A DNA stretch of 64,000 nucleotides from Larimichthys crocea (GCF_000972845.2 NC_040021.1:8661291-8725290); one strand, 5' to 3'; numbered from the stretch's first letter, positions 11,318 to 25,100 are shown. Numbers and translations are program-made. The notes: generated by a model from the sequence alone, not told the origin.

Positions 11318-11655
11318 TCGGAGTGGGATGGTATTAGATTTTCACTGCACGATTATCATGACCAAAAGAATTCATGATAACAATATTGTTATATGTATTG
11401 TGATATTTATAGAAAATCAAATTAATAATAATGCTATACGTTAAATTCATCGGTGGGGAGGTGAAGAGATAGTCTGTAACCACAAAAATACACAAAAATA
11501 ACAATTACACTGAGTGTGAACCACAAAGTGTGAGAGCCTGAAATTAGACTGGAATATTTACATGATATTCCTATAATACTAACACAATACCAATATTTCA
11601 TTTCTAAAATATCACGTTTGTTGTCCCAGTATATCGTGACACCCTTAGTGTAAGT
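11318..11655. mobile_element. Probable old MITE-like repeat
   Basis: AT-rich block ending in GTATATCGTGACACCCTTAG, a terminal motif of a common fish repeat (CTAAGGGTGTCACGATATAC inverted). Its left part (TGGTATTAGATTTTCACTGCACGATTATCATGA) looks like the eroded partner. Borders are approximate and the class is unknown. Confidence 0.35.
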
Positions 11656-12370
11656 ATACCCTCGTCTACAAATGCCACATGCTCATCAATATTCTGATCA
11701 TGTCACCTGACACGCACACACTCATAAAATGATCTAGATGTGCTCATCACAGACATTATACCCCAGTCTGAGTACTGGGAAGGTCACATGCCCTGATTCT
11801 CTAAATGAATCACCAGTCTCCTGTGTGTCTGGGTGTGTATTAAGACCTGTGAGGTGAGCGTGAGGCTCCTGATGACAGCTCCTGTGCTGCAGAGGTTAAT
11901 GACGAGTGGAAGCTGTGACCCCAGACCGTGACCGCTGAACCTGACCTGTGAGAGCCAGCAGGAAAACATCGGGAGAAGCAAGAGTGACGGCTGAACAGAG
12001 CAGGATCAACAGCAGAATGTTAGTGACTCCAGGTGAACCGCTGCTGATGACTGTCTGCCATTCTGTGGTTAATCTATCTGACGGCCGCGACCACTGTTCA
12101 CAGTGCTGCTGCTTTTTAAAGAAGCTGCAAGTGTGTGTGCATGAATGCATAAGTCACTGATGTAAAAAAAAAAAAAAAAAGTTAAAGTCTCACTGCACTC
12201 AAAAATGTGTTGTTATTGTTTCTCCACCTGGATGTTGTCTGTGGTCACTTTAAAGTTTAACATGTGGAGCAGACTTTATGACATCACAACTAGTTTGGAA
12301 CCAATTTAATGAGCTTTTTTTTGTGGATCAGACACAAATACTAAAAAAAAGAGTATTGTTACGTGTCTTA
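11656..12370. other. Intergenic, no gene seen
   Basis: Mostly unique sequence without recognised motifs. A poly(A) of 17 lies at about 12164-12180. Confidence 0.5.
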
Positions 12371-12698
12371 AAGGTCCGGTGTGTAAGATTTACAGAATAT
12401 TATAAAGAAATATAGAAAACTATGTTTTTATTCATGTATATTCACCTGCAAAAAAGTAGTTTTTGTTATCTTATAATGAGCCTTTTGTATCCACAGACAA
12501 CGTAGGTCCTCTTCTAACATGTTGAGCCGCCATGTTTCTACAGTAGCCCAGAATGGACAAACCAATCATTGGCTCTAGATGGAGCCTTTAACATTTTTCA
12601 TGTTTTCTGACATAAAGTAAGATAGTTTCACCTCCAAGAGAGGGTGAACCGAGGGGGTTGCAATCTGCAATTACACACAACCCTACACAATGGTCCTC
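12371..12698. mobile_element. MITE-like element with inverted AGGTCC..GGTCCT ends
   Basis: The left end AAGGTCCGGTGTGTAAGATT and the degenerate right end ACACAATGGTCCT (12685-12697) are inverted copies. Between them lie TCTACAGTAGCCCAGAATGG and GTTGCAATCTGCAATTACAC, hallmarks of a very common percomorph short DNA transposon whose ends read AGGTCCAGTGTGTAAGATTT. It is diverged and so old, and has no coding capacity. Confidence 0.7.
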
Positions 12699-14765
12699 CA
12701 CTCATTCATTTTATTGTCACATGAATGTGTCTGATTTATTTCTTTATTCATACATGGTGGGGATTATTCAAACATATCAATCAGCAATAAACCAAAATTC
12801 AGATATGTAAATATGATAAGGAATAAAATATGTATTAAATATAACAAACTAATTGCTCATCAGGTTGATGACTCCTGAAGATTGAAGATCAGTTAACTAA
12901 AATGTAGGTTGTTCAAATCTTCAGTAATACATCAGTGTAGCTTTCTTTAAGGTCTGTGCCAAAGTTTTGTCATCAAATTGGGTTTTGCAGTTACAACAAG
13001 AACTCAGCAGAATGAATGCAGATCTTCTGTTGAACGTGAATAAATCACGTTTCATATTGTGCATGCAGACAAACAGAACAACTGTAAAATGTAACTACCT
13101 GTTACATTTGTTTTATCATAAACAATTCTTACAAAGTGTTACCTTCTTTTCCTGTAAAATAAAGAGTGTAATAAAGGTTTGCTGACTCTGTCCACTGTTC
13201 AATATTATATATATCATGTTATTTATGCTGTAATAATGAATGAGAGAAGTGGTGGAGCATGTGATGCAAAATGTTTTTCTTTTTAAATTTGATTTGATTC
13301 ATGATACACACCACTCCAAGAGAATAAAGTGAGAACACTACTTTCCAACATGATGTGAAAATACATAAAACATAACGTGAACTAAAACTGCACCAGTGTA
13401 TACTGAAGTAATTCCTATAATCACAACACAAACAACAAAAACAGACGAATAGCTCATAAAATCATAAATAGCCTCTCACCTTTCTCCATAAATAAGTTCT
13501 AACCTGACTCCTGAAAGTAACTGTTTGTTTGTCAGTGATTTCAGAGTGAGGATCCAGAGTAAAATGAAATCTCTGGGCTACCTTTCACCTACAGATCGGG
13601 TCAGATACTGACACTTTCACACACTCGCAGGCTGAATATCAAATGAACTGTAGATACACTGATCACATCGCGGGCTCCTTGGCTCTCACATGTTTGTCTT
13701 TGCAGTGTGAACAGACTAAGCCCCTCTACTCAGCTGTCATAATTTGTTAACGAGTCTTTTCAGGGAGGGAAAAAAGAAAAAGAGAAGACAGAAAAAAAGA
13801 AAAGAAGGCTCTTCACGAGTGACTGAAAGCAGAGGTCCATCCAGAGAGGGAACCCAGGGGCGACATCAGACCGATTTCAGACCAGCCCGTGATGGCATCT
13901 CTGTATATTTTAATATTAATGACCCCGGCCGCAAAGCCGCCTCTAAGCCTCCAACAGGTGCCCCAGCCCCACTTGAGTCTGAAAAACCGGGATCATTCAA
14001 CATCCCACTATCCACCACCACCACCGGGCAATAAAGACTGCAAATGAGGAGGATGAAGGCAAAGAGAGAGGGAGAGGAGGAAAAAAAAGACATAAAAAGT
14101 GGAAGGGGAGTTAGAGAGTCAGCCATCTCTTGCAAATAAGTTTTTGAGTCACTTTCCCCAGCTGAAACACGGGTCGATATTCCCCCCCTCCCTTGAGAAA
14201 GAGATTGACTTTTGTTTGGAGTTTGTGAGAAGTGGGAATCAGAAGCGGGACAATGGGACTCCCCACGGTGAGAGGCTGAGAGGAGCCATCTCAAATCAGT
14301 CAGCCAGAGGACTGACTAATCCGTCCATTGTCCCTCCCCAGCCACCGGCCGCACATCAACACATTCGCCCCCCATTGTCCCCCACCCTCATGCCGCGGGA
14401 TTTGCTCTCCCCAACAGCCAGTTTTGTCCAAGGCAGTTCGAGCGGAAGTTTCTCACTGACAATTTGCCCCAAATAGATTTGTCAGAGCGTCCAACTGCAC
14501 CGAGCCGACTTTGTGGGTTTCTGGGTTTGGGTTCTGGGTCTGGGTTTTTTTTTTTTTTGGAGGAGACTGTTCCATGGGGAGGCTTTTGCTTGTGTGTAAA
14601 TGTGTAGGTGTGTATGTGTTGTGCATGCACAGGTGGAGGAGATGCTGGGACTGTATGAGGTCACTGGTGGTCCTGAGGGATCTCACCTTAGGAAACTCAA
14701 GTGTTGTGGGTTCACTAAGAGAAAAGCTGAAATGTGTGTTTCTTAATGCTCCAGGGCCACCAGCA
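12699..14765. other. Intergenic, ostm1-nr2e1 part 3; complex block at 13.74-14.5 kb
   Basis: 12.7-13.7 kb is AT-rich with nothing recognised. 13740-14500 is GC-richer, with candidate regulatory words (TTTTAATATTAATGACCCCGG; TTTGTTTGGAGTTTGTGAGA). Overlapping frames on both strands (96-142 aa) have no family signature, so I do not call a gene. Confidence 0.35.
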
Positions 14766-15470
14766 GTGTTGGATTAAGTATTCAGATCAGAAGTACTAAT
14801 ATCACACTGTAAAAGTGTAGCTGTGCTTCATTAAGTCCTGCATTCAAAACTTAATTCAGTAAACGTGTGTAAATATCACCATGAAAATACTTAAAGTACC
14901 CAAAGTCAAAGTACTCAATGCAGAAAAATGTGCCTGATGAAATGTGACCTGATGCCGGATTATGTAGCTGATTGAGCTAATTAAATTTTGGACTGCAACT
15001 AATAATTATTCTCATTAATCTGCTGATTGTTTTCTTGATGAATTAATACTTTTTTGTGTGTTTAAAATTTCAGAAATTAGTGAGAAAAATGCTGTCTCAA
15101 TTACCCAGATACCTTTACACTGCTCATTCTGCAAACCAATATTACAGAATTCAAAAATTATATACATAAAGAAATACATTTTAAAATAACAAAAATGGAA
15201 AAACATCAAATCCTCACATTTGAGAATCATGAAATGTTTGAACTTTCAACAATCATCAAAGACAAACTATTTTTCCATTAGTCGAAACTATTTGTTTAAA
15301 CTATTGGGTAGTTTAGTTTATGTCAAAATATTATATTTTATAAGCACTTCATAATTTTGTAGTTGAATTAAAAAAGTATAATATTTCCAAGAAATAAAAA
15401 TTGATATGAAATCAAAATACTGAAGTAAAATACCTAAAATCTGTACTTCATGTTATCAGCTGGTCAGAAT
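14766..15470 (+). mobile_element. Interspersed repeat A, copy 2, with nested repeat B
   Basis: Starts GTTGGATTAAGTATTCAGAT and carries CAGAAGTACTAATATCACAC and TCAAAGTACTCAATGCAGAA, matching copy 1 (6069-6796) on the other strand. The repeat A sequence resumes after the insertion with TATTGGGTAGTTTAGTTTAT. The right end near 15470 is eroded. Confidence 0.6.
14992..15300 (+). mobile_element. Repeat B, copy 1, nested in repeat A
   Basis: Begins GACTGCAACTAATAATTATT, followed by CTCATTAATCTGCTGATTGT, and ends with the inverted form CCATTAGTCGAAACTATTTG. It shares the CTCACATTTGAGAA-type internal block with copies near 32225-32430 and 60440-60665. This is the abundant fish MITE built on ATTAATCGATTA-like ends. 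Confidence 0.6.
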
Positions 15471-18400
15471 ATAGTTTCAATGTTTATACTTGAGGATGTT
15501 TCATGAGTTCACTGCAGTATATCTAACCTGGGTTTTTTTTTAAATGGTGAAATAAAGAGCAACTTTCTTCACTAAATCCTGGGCGTAAAGATGAAAAAAT
15601 ACAAATTATACATATATTGATCATTTTTTCTCTCTTATTGGATTCAGTTCAAGGCAGATTCTTTTAATATTCTTTTAACATTAATTTCCATGAAAACATT
15701 TAAAAAATCAAGACAATCTCTGTACTAATAATGAATAAAACTAAAAAATCAGTTCAGTTGAGCTCATAGAGGCTCTACTTGCTGAGAGTTTCGACTATAG
15801 CCTGAAGTTAAACGCCTGGTAGGCCTCATGGGAGAGCAGTCATAATACTGGATCCTGATTGGCTGAAATCAACGGCGTATCTGATTGTCAGGATCAGAGC
15901 AATTACTGGATTAGACGACTGAGTCAAGATTACACCCAGTTAACTCTGACTGCATGGTGTAAGACCCTCACAGTGAAACAAAGATGGACTAATTTAATTT
16001 GAACTGTATCTTAATTAAATATCTTTGACATACATTTGAAGTTAGAGGCCTCTTCAATGTGGAATAAGCGCGCGGACAGGTAAATCCTGGTGCAGAACTG
16101 TCCGTGGTGCTGAAATCCAGCTGCACATTTTTCACTTATTTGAAAAGTTTAATCACACTGAAGATTATCACGTATAAATATGATATAGACGAATATATAA
16201 GTTTTTTTTCCTGCTGGTTTTGTCGCCTCTAACGACATTAAATCACATTTTCTGACCGATCAAAACAGCTGATGATGTTTGAATGATATTAAAACAATCA
16301 CCTGTAGTTAAAGATGACTGACTATGATCTCCCCGGTCAGTTTTAAAGAGTGCACGGCTGCTTTGGGTCTTTGGTCGGCTTGAATCCTTCTCATTATTTG
16401 CTCTCTGGAGCTTTGTGACTTCTCCCTAAAGCCAATTGGTTTACGCCTGGTCGGTTAGAGGGGCCTGCACACTGATAGCAGTGCGTAAAAGGATGGCTTA
16501 ACTCCAGTCAGTGATTGTCTATAGGAATAACAACCAGAAATACACTGTAAGTAGCAACAAAATGTTTTTTTTAATCATCTTTAAATGCTTTATTGAATCG
16601 GTGCTGCTGTTGTTTATAATTCCCACATCATTAAAATGACAGCCAAACCTGGAAAAAATGAAATCAACAGGTGTGTGAATGGAATATGACAACAAACACA
16701 GCTGATCTGTGTTTTCTCATCGTTCAAACATCATAAATGATGTCGGGACACATGTATGTTCTCTCTGTATTGTTCTGCAGTGACTTCTGTTGGACTCTCT
16801 CGTTGTTGAAGTCTGTCCTATAGTATGTCAAGTATCCGCATACTGATGCTGAGCTCCCCCTCCCCAAAAAAACAGATACACAATCCACTGGTCCTCTTTT
16901 GTTATCGTCATTTCATTGACTGTTAGAGGAGAAGAGAGTCACTAATACAAAAAAAAAAGTGAAAGAAGGCAACCCGGGCAACCATGATGTTGGTTATATT
17001 TGTGTAAAGGCTATCAGTGAATGACGAGGATTAGGACGAGTTAAGGAGATTATGTCACACATTCACCATTCACACACCCCCGGCAGCCACCCACACACAT
17101 GCGCACGCACACATACACACCACACACACACACGTGCGCGCACTTAGAAATAACTGAAAATGTTATTGATCTGTGAGAAATAACATCATTTCCAGTCTCA
17201 CAGAGAGACTAAGAGAAGTCTGGGAAATAGTCCCCATAATGAACGTGTATTGTCGCCTTTATAAAAGATTAAAAAACTCAATATGTGGCTACAAACTTCT
17301 CATTGAAGAGCAGAGGCTCTCAGTGTGTCCCTGCAGGAAAATCAAAGGAATATTATAGTGATTTCTCCTCGGGCTTGTTAGCCTCCAACCTCTACCGTTC
17401 AGCTAAAGGGCAGGTTGAAAGACACAACAATGGCTGATTGCAATTAACTACGCCTCTCCGCCTCGCCCCTGTCCGCTTAAATCGACACTTTGTGAGTCCA
17501 TATGGCCTCCAGTGTACCGTGGGAATGAACACAATTAAAAACAGAATATGGATTTCTGCAGTTGCCCGGTGAAAACACAGCAAGCTGTCAAGGTCAGGGT
17601 GTCAGTGAGCGGGGCCTGACCAACCACGACCCTCCGGACAGCAGCCTGGGCACGGTTTGCACCCCGGTGTCCAAAATCCGATCACTGACTGTAGGCAGGG
17701 GGTTATAGGAGGTGTGGATGGTAAACCTTAAAGCAGTGTACCCACTAGGTGTGGATATTTAGTAAATGATTAATTATTTCGAAGGCACAAGTTATTATAA
17801 AAGTGAACTTTTCTAGACAAGATGTGATGTAATTTAATTTTTTTTTAAATTGTCTGTTCTTTGTAAAAGTGGCAAAAATGTGACGAGAAAACAACAGTTT
17901 TAATATACAGTGGCCTACATTACACACAGGAGAGACGCGAAATGAAAGAACAATAATAATAATAAAGAGTGTGATAGTGAGAAAAAAATAAAATATTTGA
18001 AGTAACAGGTCAAATTAAAATACTTGTAATCATAATGGTGATGTTTGTACAAATCTGTGTAGTTCAGATAAGTCGACAAATAAACGATAAAGGTTGTTAT
18101 TGTTGTTTTTATCACCACTTTTAATGAAGGAGCACTTATATGGTTATATTTATTTACATAGAATATCTATCTAATGTGATTTGTTGTGCGCTGTAATGTT
18201 TAAAAGGAGTGAAGGTTTTATATTTTCTGTTTGTGAAGGCCTATAAATTGTTTTTTTTATTACCATTGATTAAAATTAATTTCACAGCTTTTGATTTATT
18301 ATTATATCACATTGCAGGAAACTGCCTCACAGTACATTACTGTGCAGCTAACTTCAGACTGACCACATCAGTAAATCTCTGACAAATCCGAATAACAGCC

Positions 18401-18771
18401 GAGTTAAAACCCCTGCAACAGGTTGAAAACACTGACAAGCTGACATTAAAATGAGAGTTTAACAAAGAAAAGACAAAGTACTTGTGTGAAACAGCCTCAG
18501 CATTTCTTTGGCATCTTTAATCTGTGATAACATCACAAAGTGATTTATGGAAATCACTCATCAACATCCACCTCAGCTGTTTAACAGTTGCTCTGGCTGA
18601 TCGGTGTCTACAGTGGGCCCCAAGCACTCCTTGAATCGTGTGATGTGTAACCAGACACAATTGTTTTTGTGCTTGTGTGGGTGGGGTGTGATGTATTTTT
18701 ATTGTTTGTGGGTGGTGGTGTGTGGTGTAGAAAATGAGGAGCATGACACTGAGCCCCTTATAACCCCCCCC

Positions 18772-18808
<37 letters not shown>

Positions 18809-19170
18809 CTGAATATAGTAACCTCTTACTGGTCTAACAACATACCTCAGCATTACAGATGTCATGTGTTTTCTGCATCTTAAATTCAGCTCTATGGAGA
18901 GATCATGGAGAGGTTAGTGTCAGTTTTTAAATATCAAATATCTAATATTATTATATTCTGAGTTGTGCTCTTTGATTAATCCTGTGAGTTAGTTATTATA
19001 ATAAAAACAAACGTAAATGTTGCAGAAAACATGCATGCAACACGTGTTTTTTTTGTGTGTGTGTGTTTGCAATGCCTCTTGATCCATGAGCAAGGCACTT
19101 CACATCATTTGAGCACATTCACACCATCACACACACACACACACACACACATATACGCACACTCCCACAC
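15471..19170. other. Upstream region of nr2e1; candidate conserved non-coding blocks
   Basis: No gene is supported. 16365-16530 (TTTACGCCTGGTCGGTTAGA, CTAAAGCCAATTGGTTTACG) and 17160-17700 (CAATGGCTGATTGCAATTAA, GCTTAAATCGACACTTTGTG) are complex and repeat-free, and are the best enhancer candidates next to the nr2e1 promoter. CA-rich tracts lie at 17090-17135, 18764-18808 and 19126-19151. Confidence 0.35.
18764..18808. repeat. C-run plus (CA)n microsatellite
   Basis: About ten C followed by (AC)n, upstream of nr2e1. Confidence 0.95.
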
Positions 19171-19177
19171 ACGCCAG

Positions 19178-19185
19178 TGACGTCA
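19178..19185. promoter_or_regulatory. Consensus CRE (TGACGTCA) upstream of nr2e1
   Basis: A perfect 8-bp CREB/ATF palindrome about 600 bp upstream of the nr2e1 start codon, just before the complex, less repetitive sequence that probably contains the promoter and 5' UTR. An AT-rich TATA-like word (CATAAATAT) lies at about 19264-19272. The transcription start is not known. Confidence 0.45.
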
Positions 19186-19785
19186 GGCTGGAGTTTGGAG
19201 TAGAAAGCCAAGTGGATGAAGGAAGTGGAGATCTCCACCCTCCAGCCTCCCCCTGACACTTCTCATAAATATTACCAAGGCTTATTTGAGGAACGCGCAC
19301 CACAAAGTCACATCGTGTCCTGGTTTTAACACGCGTTCACCTGCCTGAATATCTCAACACTGATTTATTTTTCTTTCTTTCCTACCGATTTGGCACCGTC
19401 GGATGCGCTCCAGGCATCGTTTTCACCCCCCTATCTCCAACTTTACACACCGGCTGGAGGACTGCTGTCGTCGTTAACCGGTCGCTATCCCGGAGTGGGC
19501 TGCAGTCTTGTGCTCTCCGACCCTGCACATCCAGGAGGCGAAGATTGTCTGATATATAATGTGCAAACGTGTTTCTTAATTTGGGGGGTCGTCGATCGGA
19601 GATCTGTCAAGTTGGGCAACTCGGGACGTTGACTTGCCGATCTCATCGCTGCTGGTGAAGACTTCAAGGAAAAAAGGTGCTGCGGGTTTCACGCTTTTGA
19701 TTGTCTCTGTCAGCAAGACTAAGGAAGAGAAAGAGGACTTCTTTTTTTTTCATCCTGAACTTTATTATAAAGTCGAGGATCCATG

Positions 19786-19810
19786 ATGAGCAAACCCGCA
19801 GGATCAACAA
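19786..19810 (+). CDS. nr2e1: nr2e1 coding exon 1 (canonical donor)
   Basis: Encodes MSKPAGST plus the first base of Ser9. The donor is GTGGCT after ...ACAA, which is weak. A stronger donor, GTAAGT, lies 33 nt downstream after 19843 in the same phase. An extra in-frame ATG at 19783 directly precedes the start. Confidence 0.85.
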
Positions 19811-22118
19811 GTGGCTGTCTGGATATTCTCAATGTCAAATCAAGTAAGTGTCGCTTCTCTCTGCCCTGATGAACATTACTGAGCACGGTGTGTTAGAATA
19901 AAGTCGGGCCTGTCTCATGCATGGAGTGTAAACTGATGGACTGATGCGCGGTTATTTACACAGCTTTATATTCCTCGTGTCATCAGAGCTTCACTACAAT
20001 AATTCAGTCTCTTCATTCCTCGGGGTCTTTACAAAAATGTGAGGGAATAACTGACGTCCATGTGTTTTTTTTTCCCGAGCACACACACAGACAGTTGGCT
20101 GCGTAAACTTGTGTCCATGACTGATAATTAAAGCGCCCTCAGACTGATTGTAAATATTGTTAAGACATCTCTTATATATCTCTCTCTATATATGTATGTC
20201 TGTATATATATATTTATATATATTATAAAGTTTAGAGGTAGGGAAATAATAATCTGTGTCCACGCTCCGAATATTCCTCCTGCGTCCCACTTGATGCCAC
20301 TTGTTGCCTGCGAATTGATTTTCAGAAATGTCTCTGGATGAGTAATAAAACAATGAACAGCAATATTTAATGACCGATATTATGATTTTAAAGCTTGTGT
20401 AAGAGACTCTGCTCTCACTGGACTGGCCGTTTTTATATCTTTTAAATTAATACACAGCGCTTAAAGGCTGATATGTTTATATGTCTGCGCGCGTGCGTTT
20501 GTGTACTAATGTAAAAAAAAAATCATGACTTTATATAATTAATCATGAATATATTGAAGGATTTTATATGAAATTGTTGAGTGTATTACATGTGGTTTAA
20601 GATTTTACATTAAATTGGATTGGGTGTGTTTTTTCTCAGCTAGGCCTCATAATAAATAAAACGCACCTAGATTATAATATTAGTTTGTTATTGGTCTGTT
20701 TCAGAAGACACAACATGTCTGTTAATTTTACATGTGTCTGTGTGTGTGTTCCTTCAGCATCCTTAATAATAATTTCCACATGTGTGTCCTTCACGTCAAA
20801 CTACATGTTATGTTTTATCCTCAGGTGCTCACTTGTTTTTCAAATCTCTGTAGATAACTAAAACAACATCACAAACTAATAATCAAGTTTCATACACACA
20901 TTATGGGTGGTCAGTGGAGACTTTTCCTGCTCTCAGTAAAACTTAATTTGCAGTTATTTTAGCAGCTGATGGTGATTACGTTAATAGAATATGCCATATA
21001 TCTTCAAGCAATTACTGCACACAATGGAGACGAATTGGACCCCCATAGCGGGAAGTTAAATACGAATTTCCCCCATTCACAACAAAATTGTGTCGTTTTA
21101 TTTAATTGACTCTGGATAATTTACAATTCAATATTTTTTTTAACTCATCTTGTTGGAATTTTTGCGCATTTTCGTTGATCTTTATTTTAAATCTTTAATT
21201 TAGGAGTGCGCAAATGAACTTGACTAGCTTTACTTTGGTTGATTAAATATCTGTTAATCAGTCAATTAGTTTAATGAGTGGAGTCAATATTTTAATTATT
21301 AGTAAAAGAAAATCTACCTGGCCTTTATGGCGATTTAACTTATTGTACATCTTTTCTTTCTTTTTTTTTTAATCACTCCCGTGATGAGAAGTTGACTTTC
21401 TCCAGACCAACTCTCTCTAAAAACAGAAACTCTCATCTGACATAAATGCCACATAAAAAGTTCTATTTTATGTCAATTACACGGCAGTGACCACTAGTTA
21501 AATAGCCTACATGGCCTTCTGATTCTTAATAATCTGTCAATTGAAGCCCTATAACTCTCTCCTGAAGTCATTGTTTTTGCTGCTCACTGGTTATTCCCAT
21601 GCTACCCTTTTTGACGGGTCACTGGCGAATCAATGAGCAGGTGGCAAAACGTCAGTGTAATTACATAGACGGCTTTTCCCTCCAGAATAAAAAAAAGAGA
21701 CTCCCTCATATGCATACAAATATACCTCTATAGATTTGAATACAACATCTTTGAGGAAAAATTTTTTCATCTACACCGGGGTCGATTTACATACACTTCA
21801 TTTGAGTTGGTGAAACGAGTTGGTGCGCATTATTCTCATGGTGCAGTGTCACTCCCTAATCCTGGGGCCTATAGACCTGCGGGATAAAGCAGCTGTCGAG
21901 TCCCATTATGAAGGGGAGTTGGCAGCTTGTCGAGATCCAGGCAGTCAGACGAGGTTCAATGGGGGAAAATCATTAAGTTAACACTTTCCCCTAATGTCTC
22001 CATTGTGCACCCTCGGGCCATTGTCTTAGAGAGCTCAGATATGACGCTTCCCACCGGACTTTATTCTTGAAATGTGTGCCGTGAATTCCCATGGTCGGTC
22101 GAGGCGTGGGGCGCTGTC

Positions 22119-22157
<39 letters not shown>

Positions 22158-25100
22158 GTGGGGTTGTCGGACAAAACAAGTAATTTGTAGAACGATTTGT
22201 CCACCGTGTAAAACGTCCAAGACGAGTTCATTTCTGGCACTTACTGTATGTGCACAGTGCCAACTCAAGCAGCTAACCTGAAACTCACTTCAATGAATTA
22301 TTGAAAAAAACAAAACAGCAAAGCAACAATTTTCTCAACTTTTATGTCAACTTTGGAAATGTGTTCTCACAATTTATCCAGATCTTCAATATTTATAATA
22401 AGATGATACTATAATCACAATTTGCCATGACATTTTTCTCTTTTAAAACTGAATGTTTGATGGTCCTGTGAGCTGTACTTAATTATAATTTGGGTAATTA
22501 TTATTTTTTTTTATCAGGTCGGATTCTGGACATCCCATGCAAAGTGTGCGGCGACCGCAGCTCAGGGAAGCACTATGGAGTTTACGCCTGTGATGGCTGC
22601 TCGGGATTCTTCAAGAGGAGCATCCGCAGAAACAGGACCTACGTCTGTAAATCTGGCTCTCAGGTGAGGCCTCAGCCTTATTTATTACATATTCTCATTT
22701 ATCACCACACAGGCCTGAAGGGGGCTGAAGGTGCAACCTCTACAAGCTGGTACATTTTTTTAAATTAACATTTGATATTTTCTGTGGAGAACTGAGCAGT
22801 TAAAGGGAATTTAACGGGAAGCTTTTCAGTGATTTACTTATAACATCTGATCAGTAAGAGAGATTTGTATTTCAAGTGTTATTAGAAGCAGGATTCAAGT
22901 TACACGACGTCCCTGATCCTCATCCAAGAAAAAAAAAAACATTACCAGCTTTACGCGCAGAGTGCGCGTTTTACGCACAGATTCTATTTGCTTTCCCCCC
23001 ACTGCCGCTGTGTTAGGTCTCCCTTGATGAGCATAATTGTGTCATGCCTCTACCATTAAGTATTGGGCTAAACACAGCGCAGCTATAATATAGCAGGTGT
23101 AATCCAATCTAATGTGATGACTCGAAGGCGAGGATTTAGGCAGCAGAGGGCGGGATAGAGTACTTATCCTCCGGGGATGAGGCCGCACTGGAGCCGCAGG
23201 GGAGCAGGCCGATAACTACACGATAATAGCGCGATCTTTCACCTGGAGATTGGCCTCCCAGGAAGAGAATAGCAAGAAGATTTCTGTCGTGAAAGCTGAA
23301 AGGACTTCAGCTGAAGGCTGTAACGTGTTTCTTTCTCTCCGTGCAGGGTGGCTGTCCCGTCGACAAAACTCACAGAAACCAGTGCCGAGCGTGCCGTTTG
23401 AAAAAGTGCCTGGAAGTGAACATGAATAAAGACGGTAAATGGGCTTAATTCAATTATCACTTTGGCCACAGACACGCCATATGGCTGGGCGACTAGGATG
23501 GGAAAGTGCACGAAGGCTGTTAATCAGATACTCTTTATATAAAAGGGGGTTTCATTTATAATCTGTGTGGACATTCATAGATCAAAATGTGCACTTTTGG
23601 TTTCGGGAACAGAAACCATTCACTCCTGCAGAGATCATTCCTTTACTCTGTGTCCCTGCTGTCTCGTTTTACAGCCGTTCAACACGAGAGGGGGCCCCGG
23701 ACGTCCACCATCCGCAAACAGGTCGCCCTATATTTCCGAGGACACAAAGAGGTGAACGGGTCATCGACCCATTTCCCGGGATCCTCTCTGCCCGGCCCTC
23801 CCTTCTTCACCACGGTCACGCAACTGGAGCCTCACAACCTGGAGATGAGCACAGTAGCCACAACACCGGAGAGACAAGCCATCGTGGGTCTGGCACAGCC
23901 CACCCCAAAGGTAATTTTAATTTTCCTTTAATAGTTTATGATGTTCCGTGGATATTTGTATTGTAGCTCCCAAAATGTTATTATAGGATTACAGTTTTTT
24001 TTCCATAAGGGTTAGAAGTTGAAATTCTTGTCCCGATTTAGCAGCCTGTAAGAGGCACAAATCCGCCTATTAGATTTCTCACTGTAAATCCACCACAAGC
24101 AACACTAATACTTATAAAACCGGGCGCTGGGGTTTGGAATTTGACCTTTGTTGTTCACCATTCTCCCAACTGTGTTTAGTTTGAACACAAACTCATACAT
24201 ACCGGTGATGATCTCTCTCTCTCTCACTTCCTCCAGTATCCCCATGAAGTCAACGGCACCCCCATGTACCTCTACGAGGTGGCGACGGAGTCCGTGTGCG
24301 AGTCAGCGGCGCGCCTCCTCTTCATGAGCATCAAGTGGGCAAAAAGTGTCCCTGCATTCTCCACCCTGCCTTTATCTGATCAGGTACACTTTACAGTGAT
24401 GGGCTGAGGGAGAAGCTTTAAACTACTAGGCCAGATATTATCCTGCAGGGCCTTTATTTAATTAACAATCAGGGGAAAATATATTAATTATATTAGAAGT
24501 TGGGACTTTCACAGGCTTTATCATATGAAAATATGGACAAAACATACCTATTATGTTAATACAGGAGTTTCTATTGTACTGGGATTTAAAAAGATTCAAA
24601 AAGGTTTAACATTTAGTAAATCATTGCTTCATTGCTTCAAGTTTAACACTAAAAATCCTCTGATTGCAGCTGATTCTGTTGGAGGATGCTTGGAGGGAAT
24701 TATTTGTTCTGGGCATCGCACAGTGGGCAATTCCTGTGGACTCCACTACTCTTCTTGCTGTTTCTGGTATGTAAACATGACAGAGATTATCTGAATACAG
24801 GCCATTTATAGGCCTCATGAGCTGCAGATATAAATGTGTGACAGCTGTATATTATCCTGCGTAATGACTCCATATTTCTTCGCAGGAATGAACACTGAAA
24901 ACACAGAGTCTCAGCGGATGAATAAGATCATGTCTGAGATACAAGCACTTCAAGAGGTGGTCACCAGATTCAGACAGATGCGCCTCGATGCCACCGAGTT
25001 TGCCTGTTTAAAATGCATCGTGACATTTAAAGCCGGTAAGTACTGTTAACTCGCTGTGTATTTTACAGTATTCTGATGTAACTTAAGGTTTCAAAGCATT

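Noticed and set aside
13744..14476. Possible small gene upstream of nr2e1
   Set aside because: Frames of 96-142 aa on both strands lack domain signatures, consistent splice sites and plausible start contexts.
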